Of a stretch of DNA of 11,397 nt, positions 7,256 to 11,397 are shown one piece after another. The stretch is from Nitrospirota bacterium (GTDB lineage: Bacteria > Nitrospinota > Nitrospinia > Nitrospinales > Nitrospinaceae). Under the pieces are notes generated by a model that saw nothing but the letters and a program-made list of their open reading frames with translations, was not told the DNA's origin and ran no database searches. Position 1 is the stretch's first letter; the number at the start of each line of letters is the position of its first letter. The stretch is taken from contig JAUVMD010000008.1 in the NCBI GenBank assembly GCA_030600405.1, forward strand, positions 1-11,397. Direction: 5' to 3'. A program made the translations under genes and the position numbers.

Positions 7256-7342
7256 CAGCTATCAAATAATCAAAAAAAGAAACGACACAGGCGGAAGATT
7301 GTAGGGCGGCAATGGCAACCCGGCAAAGCCGATCGATGCGTG

Positions 7343-7371
7343 TTGTTTTACGTTGTGATCAAGGTTATAAC
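7343..7371 (+). promoter_or_regulatory. Predicted sigma-70 promoter for cinA
   Basis: TTGTTT (7343-7348) and TATAAC (7366-7371) are separated by 17 bases, giving 3 of 6 and 5 of 6 matches to the -35 and -10 consensus. The pair lies in the 184-base divergent gap between the transporter and cinA, and would start transcription near 7378, roughly 60 bases before the cinA ATG. Confidence 0.45.
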
Positions 7372-7389
7372 AATGGAGACCCTGCGTCC

Positions 7390-7443
7390 ATGAAAAACGA
7401 GCCGTCGAAAGCAGGAATTGATTTTTTGGAACGATTGCCATGA
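7390..7443 (+). other. Possible 17-codon leader ORF overlapping the cinA start
   Basis: An ATG at 7390 opens a 17-codon frame (MKNEPSKAGIDFLERLP) ending at TGA 7441-7443, which overlaps the cinA ATG as ATGA. It lies downstream of the predicted promoter, so ribosomes translating it would finish at the cinA start and could re-initiate. There is no convincing ribosome-binding site for it and the peptide resembles nothing I know, so it may be chance. Confidence 0.25.
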
Positions 7444-8687
7444 AACCCATTCCATACAGCGCTGAGATTTTGACGGTCGGCAATGAGATCGTTACCGGTT
7501 TAGTGGCGGACACCAATTCCGGCGTCATCACACGGCGGCTGGATAGTCTGGGGATTTCCGTGACCCGCCATGTCTCGGTGGGTGATGATAAAGAGGAGAT
7601 TGCCGAGGCCTTAAAACAGGCGCTGGAGAGGGTCGATTGCGTGATCCTCACCGGCGGGCTGGGTCCCACGCATGATGACATCACCAAACAGGTACTATGC
7701 CGGTTTTTCAATTCGGGCCTGGTGACGGATGCCGAGGTCAAGCGTCGGATCGATAGCATATTCCAGTCGCGCGGAATAGAAACCCCTCAAGCCGCGTACA
7801 CCCAGGCGGAGGTTCCGGAGAAGGCCACGATTCTTCATAACGCCCAAGGAACAGCTCCCGGCCTCCTGTTTGAGAAAAATGGTAAACGCGTTTATTCCCT
7901 GCCCGGCGTTCCGCTGGAAGCTGAGCACCTGCTGGAAACCTATATCGTTCCGCACTTGGAAAACCTAAGCACCGTCAAAGTCCAACACCGCATTTTAAAA
8001 ACCACCGGTAGTCCCGAATCGGTGTTGTGGGAGGAAATCGGCCCGGTCTCTCCCTTCGAGAAATATGTGAAGGTGGCGTCACTGCCATCGCTCCTGGGAG
8101 TTCGCATTCGGTTTACCGCAAGCGGTAAAGACTCGAAAGAAACCACCGCCCAACTGGACGCCGCCGAAAAACTGTTGAGGGAGAAGATCGATCACCACAT
8201 TTTTGCCGTCGACGACGAAACCCTGGAAGGGAATATCGGTGACCTGCTAAAGAAAAAGAAAGGGACCCTTGCGGTAGCGGAATCCTGTACCGGCGGATTG
8301 ATCGGACACCGCCTGACCAACGTTTCAGGTAGTTCGGAATATTTTCTGGAAGGGGCGGCAACCTATAGTAATGAAGCGAAGCAAATCCGCCTGGGGGTGG
8401 ACCCGGCACTAATCGAAGCTCATGGCGCAGTCAGCGAAGAGGTGGCGACAGCGATGGCCGAGGGAATCCGCCAAAAATCCGGCAGTGATTTCGGTTTGGC
8501 GGTGACAGGCATTGCCGGTCCCACCGGCGGTACTCCTGACAAGCCGGTGGGCCTCACCTTTATTGCCGTAACCGGACCGCAAGGCACCCGATGCGAGCAA
8601 TTCCGGTTTCATCAGGACCGGGTCCGTAACAAGGAGCGCGCCGCCCAGGCGGCGTTGAATTTGCTCCGCCTGTATTTGTCGAAGTGA
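7440..8687 (+). CDS. cinA: CinA-type protein (MoCF-like domain plus NMN deamidase domain)
   Basis: This is a full-length, two-domain CinA of 415 residues. Residues 1 to about 170 form a MoaB/MogA-like nucleotide-binding domain with ILTVGNEIVTG (10-20) and the signature TGGLGPTHDD (71-80). Related enzymes act on ADP-ribose-type substrates. After a linker comes the C-terminal PncC domain (about 257-412), which deamidates nicotinamide mononucleotide in pyridine nucleotide salvage; AVAESCTGG (278-286) and VTGIAGPTGG (355-364) are its hallmarks. The ATG at 7440 fits the family, since MKPIPYSAEILTVG is the normal distance before the first strand. GGAA at 7427-7430 is a weak ribosome-binding match. 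The gene is often linked to competence by name only; I see no recA or competence gene beside it. Confidence 0.95.
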   Translation: MKPIPYSAEILTVGNEIVTGLVADTNSGVITRRLDSLGISVTRHVSVGDDKEEIAEALKQALERVDCVILTGGLGPTHDDITKQVLCRFFNSGLVTDAEVKRRIDSIFQSRGIETPQAAYTQAEVPEKATILHNAQGTAPGLLFEKNGKRVYSLPGVPLEAEHLLETYIVPHLENLSTVKVQHRILKTTGSPESVLWEEIGPVSPFEKYVKVASLPSLLGVRIRFTASGKDSKETTAQLDAAEKLLREKIDHHIFAVDDETLEGNIGDLLKKKKGTLAVAESCTGGLIGHRLTNVSGSSEYFLEGAATYSNEAKQIRLGVDPALIEAHGAVSEEVATAMAEGIRQKSGSDFGLAVTGIAGPTGGTPDKPVGLTFIAVTGPQGTRCEQFRFHQDRVRNKERAAQAALNLLRLYLSK

Positions 8688-8745
8688 TTCAACCTTAAAG
8701 GAAATCCATCTGTCCGCTGTAGATGAAACGTGTTAACCTTTTAAT

Positions 8746-8931
8746 ATGGAAACGATTCGGTGTGCTCAATGTGAAAGTGAGTTTGACCCTCAATTGGAAC
8801 AGTGTCCGCATTGCGGTACCCCTGTTCCGATTCCCAATTACCCGCGGGTCGGCGGCTGGGCTTTTATGACGATGTGGGTTTTTTTTGTGATCCTGGTCAT
8901 CGTGCTCCTGGTTTCCATGTTCACTGTTTAG
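8746..8931 (+). CDS. Small zinc-ribbon membrane protein, function unknown
   Basis: The 61-residue product has an N-terminal zinc-ribbon pattern, Cys6-x2-Cys9 and Cys20-x2-Cys23 (CAQC and CPHC), that should bind one zinc ion. After a short Pro-rich link comes a single hydrophobic C-terminal helix (about residues 38-61). The layout suggests a tail-anchored membrane protein with the metal knuckle in the cytoplasm. It begins 58 bases after cinA on the same strand without a clear ribosome-binding site, so it could be co-transcribed with cinA or have its own weak promoter. Its stop overlaps that of the rhomboid gene by 4 bases (8928-8931). Both cysteine pairs being intact with correct spacing is the main reason to believe it is real. 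Confidence 0.72.
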   Translation: METIRCAQCESEFDPQLEQCPHCGTPVPIPNYPRVGGWAFMTMWVFFVILVIVLLVSMFTV

Positions 8932-9596
8932 AACGCCTTCGGTCGGGACGGTTTGAGCGAGGCCTTGAACGGTAAAATCAAAATCATCCCGCCGATGAAG
9001 CCCCCGATGTGGGCCATCCACGCTACGCCCCCGCCCTCACTACCCATCGCCAGGTTGCTATAGATCTGAATCCCCAGCCAGAAGATCAGCAGAAACGCCG
9101 CTGGAATGCGAACGATGGTGATGAGAATTCCGAGAAACACCAGCGTCTTCACCTTGGCCTTTGGAAATAGCATCAGATACGCGCCGAGTACTCCGGAGAT
9201 GGCCCCGCTGGCGCCGACCATGGGAATTTCCGACCCGGTATCCATGAAGACATGGCACATGGCCGCAATCATCCCGCAAATCAGATAGAAAGTGATGAAC
9301 CGGATTTTGCCCAACACATCTTCGATATTGTTCCCGAATATCCAGAGAAAAAGCATATTGCCCGCCAGATGCATGAACCCGGCATGCAAAAACATCGCGG
9401 AGAACACGTTGGGATAGGTTTGAATCGGTGCCTCTACAAAATGACTGGGAACCAGGCCGTAGTTGGTGAACAGCGAGGCGATGTGGCCAGGATAAGAAAA
9501 CTCCCAGAAAAATACGAAGATATTCGCCCCGATCAGTGCAATGGTGAGCAGAGGGAAGTGCCGGGTCGGGTTTTCGTCGTGAAACGGGAAAAACAC
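8928..9596 (-). CDS. Rhomboid-family intramembrane serine protease
   Basis: Rhomboids cut membrane proteins inside the lipid bilayer using a Ser-His pair. The 222 residues contain a start typical of the bacterial subgroup (FFPFHDENPTRHFPLLT), about six or seven hydrophobic helices, and an HAGFMHLAGNMLFL segment (71-84) with the oxyanion-helping His and Asn80. The catalytic motif GASGAISG (128-135) places Ser130, and AHIGGFIGG (195-203) places catalytic His196. All catalytic features are present, so it should be active; the substrate is unknown. The start is GTG (9594-9596), the first possible start after an in-frame stop at 9603-9605 and the only one that keeps the N-terminal motif. It is divergent from the NACHT gene (77-base gap) and convergent with the zinc-ribbon gene. 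Confidence 0.93.
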   Translation of the reverse strand: MFFPFHDENPTRHFPLLTIALIGANIFVFFWEFSYPGHIASLFTNYGLVPSHFVEAPIQTYPNVFSAMFLHAGFMHLAGNMLFLWIFGNNIEDVLGKIRFITFYLICGMIAAMCHVFMDTGSEIPMVGASGAISGVLGAYLMLFPKAKVKTLVFLGILITIVRIPAAFLLIFWLGIQIYSNLAMGSEGGGVAWMAHIGGFIGGMILILPFKASLKPSRPKAF

Positions 9597-9604
9597 GTGT
9601 TTTT
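9589..9604. repeat. 16-base perfect palindrome over the rhomboid start codon
   Basis: AAAAACACGTGTTTTT is identical to its own reverse complement and contains the GTG initiation codon of the rhomboid gene (9594-9596). It could be a dimer-binding operator for the divergent rhomboid/NACHT pair, or a small hairpin masking the start. Its A/T-rich arms make a chance origin less surprising than the length alone suggests. Confidence 0.4.
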
Positions 9605-9673
9605 ATCGGGTTGTAAGAGTGAATATGATAAACTCTGAGGTAATTCCTAAATCAATTATATGAAAAAAAACGC

Positions 9674-11397
9674 ATGAGTGAAAGCAATGATATACCGATT
9701 TTAAGGCCGGAAGGGGAGGTTCCAGAGGTCCAAGAGCGGCCGGAGGAATCCCCGGAATGGGTCATCGCCACCTATCGCAAGCACCGGCTCGTGCAAGTCA
9801 CGGCAGAATTGAATACTGTTCTCGGTAAAGGCCGGGGAGAAGAGGTTTATATCGAACCGGTTCTGCTTGATATGAACCCCGCGATGCACCGGCAGAGTCT
9901 TCAAGAGCAGGTGTTCCATAATCCACGTGAAGTGACCGAGAACCTTCTCGATGTTAAATCCTCCAAAGTCATGTTGGAGGCGGATTCCGGAATGGGGAAA
10001 ACTACCTTTCTCCAGGTTTATCTGGAGCGTCTTTTGCAGGCGGAAGCGACTCGAGAATATCCGATGCCGGTATACTTTGATCTGTCACAATTGCCGGAGG
10101 GCACCGGATTTCGTGAATTTTATCCTGAGCTGTACCGGCAGATCATGGCCGTGGTTCTTTTGGAACGAGAGGAACAACCGGATTTGGAAATCCAGGAGTC
10201 TCTTTTGGAGCGGACCGTTAATCGTCTGGTGTTGACCGGGCAGATTCTCTTTTTGCTCGACGGGTTTGATCGACTCATACCGGAAGACAGGTTCCAGATT
10301 TATTTTGACGTGGTGGTCGATGGCGACGCCTTACGGGATAATTTTGTGTTGATCGCCACCCGGCCTGTCGGGTTCGGGCACTTCGCTACCACTTCAATCG
10401 TCAAGCGCGGGCAGGACTCGACGTTTCGTGTTTCCATTCAACCTGTCAGCGATATACAACGGAGGCACTATTTGCCTTCGTCATCGATCAAACCTCAGGC
10501 GGAAAAGTTTCAGTTGTTTTATCCGGAGCTGTTTCAAAATCCCCTTCTATTGAAAATGATCCGGTCTTTGGCGGGCGGTGAAAAACTCGAAGGCATCACT
10601 TCGCGGACGCACCTCTACCGAGCCTGGATCGATGAGATTTTTGCCGGCAAGGAGCCCAATACGGAGGTTCGGGAATGCCTGAAGACTCTGGAAGAGATCT
10701 CCCTGCAATTGTACCGGGAGGGCCATCGGCAACGCCAGCAGGATGCGGAAACGGGGTTTGAATTAAAGATCTTTGAAACCCGTGGCGCCCATCTAAAAAA
10801 GCTGTATGCCGACGGGCAGGTTTGCGCTCCCTTTGACCGGTTGATTCAATCGACTCCCACGCGCTGGGAGTTTCGTCATCCTTCGTTTCAGGAATATTTT
10901 GCGGGACGGGCCTTGGCCCGAGACGCCGATTGGGAACCGGTCTTGCGTGAACATGGCCGCGACGATTCCTGGCAGAATCTGTTTCAGTTTTTTGCAGGAA
11001 CCACTTCCATTTCCTCCGACACCCTTTTAGATATTCTCTTTGAGGAAGGGGCGCTGTTTCTGGCGGGTCATGTATTGGCGGAAATGGAAACGGTGTCCGA
11101 AAACCGCCGTCTAATCGTTGGCCAGTTGTTGAAATACCAGTGCCCCGAAGCGCAACCGCAGTTTTCCAAAAACCGGTTGGTACGGCTGGCAGCGGTTCTT
11201 GATCAAAACGACCGCGGTACTCTGCAGACGTTAACCCGCAATCTCCTTAAACGGGATAAGCGCGACTCCAGAATTCTTTATGGCGTAATCGAGCTATTGC
11301 TGGCCCTGCACAACATCAACTGGAAAGAGGTCGTCGACAGTCAGAATTTTGAAGCCGTACTGGCGGTACCCGACCTTCAGGGATTTTTAAATGAACA
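9674..11397 (+). CDS. NACHT-domain STAND NTPase, 3' end missing
   Basis: The gene runs off the right edge after 574 codons with no stop. NACHT proteins are ATP- or GTP-driven switches that oligomerise when a C-terminal sensor detects a signal; several bacterial ones block phage infection. Visible motifs are a P-loop ADSGMGKTT (103-111), Walker B ILFLLDGFDRL (191-201), a sensor-1-like VLIATRP (225-231), and FRHPSFQEYFAGRAL (400-414), the helical signature seen in many NACHT proteins. Residues 1-99 are a short N-terminal part without a recognisable effector domain. From 415 on the sequence is Leu-rich and helical, perhaps the start of HEAT-like repeats. The ATG at 9674 is the first start after an in-frame stop (9641-9643); no good ribosome-binding site precedes it. 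The P-loop begins with Ala instead of Gly, and Walker B has Arg where Glu is usual. Confidence 0.88.
   Translation, partial: MSESNDIPILRPEGEVPEVQERPEESPEWVIATYRKHRLVQVTAELNTVLGKGRGEEVYIEPVLLDMNPAMHRQSLQEQVFHNPREVTENLLDVKSSKVMLEADSGMGKTTFLQVYLERLLQAEATREYPMPVYFDLSQLPEGTGFREFYPELYRQIMAVVLLEREEQPDLEIQESLLERTVNRLVLTGQILFLLDGFDRLIPEDRFQIYFDVVVDGDALRDNFVLIATRPVGFGHFATTSIVKRGQDSTFRVSIQPVSDIQRRHYLPSSSIKPQAEKFQLFYPELFQNPLLLKMIRSLAGGEKLEGITSRTHLYRAWIDEIFAGKEPNTEVRECLKTLEEISLQLYREGHRQRQQDAETGFELKIFETRGAHLKKLYADGQVCAPFDRLIQSTPTRWEFRHPSFQEYFAGRALARDADWEPVLREHGRDDSWQNLFQFFAGTTSISSDTLLDILFEEGALFLAGHVLAEMETVSENRRLIVGQLLKYQCPEAQPQFSKNRLVRLAAVLDQNDRGTLQTLTRNLLKRDKRDSRILYGVIELLLALHNINWKEVVDSQNFEAVLAVPDLQGFLNE

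Noticed and set aside
7324..7334. AAGCCGATCG upstream of cinA as a possible sigma-28 promoter
   Set aside because: Only 6 of 8 positions fit GCCGATAA and no TAAA lies at the right distance.
7262..7759. 165-residue open frame on the minus strand opposite the cinA 5' end
   Set aside because: It is antisense to a well-supported CinA, has a Ser/Arg-rich low-information composition and no recognisable motif.
8688..8745. Two similar AACCTT-containing stretches between cinA and the zinc-ribbon gene as a terminator or operator
   Set aside because: They are short direct repeats without a stable hairpin or a uridine run; too weak to annotate.
9597..9610. CCCGATAA on the minus strand, close to the flagellar sigma-28 -10 consensus GCCGATAA, before the rhomboid gene
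   Set aside because: No TAAA-type -35 lies at about 15 bases spacing, and the element is only 6 bases from the start codon, too close to give a usable leader.
9624..9629. TATGAT as a -10 box for the NACHT gene
   Set aside because: No -35 hexamer at 16-18 bases (the sequence there is ttttat) and no correctly spaced TGn extension; left only as a remark.
9252..9638. 128-residue plus-strand frame opposite the rhomboid 5' half
   Set aside because: The opposite strand encodes a rhomboid with intact Ser130 and His196; the plus-strand frame has no membrane segment or motif.

Overview
The window looks like chromosomal DNA from a flagellated Gram-negative bacterium. It carries a flagellar export/placement cluster, a lipid A-type (LpxL/HtrB) acyltransferase and ordinary housekeeping genes. 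The flhA-flhF-flhG-fliA order and the mix of neighbours would fit deltaproteobacterial-grade or Nitrospinota-like lineages, but no rRNA or other marker lets me fix the taxon, so that is a guess. Coding density is high: the longest gap without a gene is about 184 bases (7256-7439). I saw no tRNA, rRNA, CRISPR array or insertion sequence.

Layout. (1) 1-3202, plus strand: a tight flagellar operon with the 3' end of flhA, flhF, flhG, a small two-helix membrane protein of unknown role, and fliA (sigma-28). FlhF and FlhG set the site and number of flagella, FlhA is the export gate, and FliA switches on late flagellar genes. (2) 3252-5913, minus strand: reading in gene order, purE-tsaC (8-base overlap) and then acpS-lpxL-like, each pair with a plausible promoter upstream. 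These cover purine synthesis, tRNA t6A modification, activation of acyl carrier protein and outer-membrane lipid acylation. (3) 6017-7255, minus strand: an unassigned 12-helix MFS transporter. (4) 7440-8687, plus strand: cinA, behind a leader holding a short ORF that overlaps its start. (5) 8746-9596: a tiny zinc-ribbon membrane protein (plus) meets a rhomboid protease (minus) tail to tail with a 4-base overlap. (6) 9674 to the right edge, plus strand: a large open-ended gene for a NACHT-type STAND NTPase, cut off by the window after 574 codons.

Most of the window is conventional core genome. The part most likely to hold something new is the right end. The NACHT protein has a clear P-loop, Walker B, sensor motif and FQEYF-type helical signature. 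Bacterial NACHT proteins include antiphage NLR relatives, but the C-terminal sensor is outside the window, so a defence role here is an inference. Its start region and the neighbouring rhomboid start carry unusual small-scale structure: a 16-base perfect palindrome, and a poly-A slippery mini-ORF that overlaps the NACHT start.
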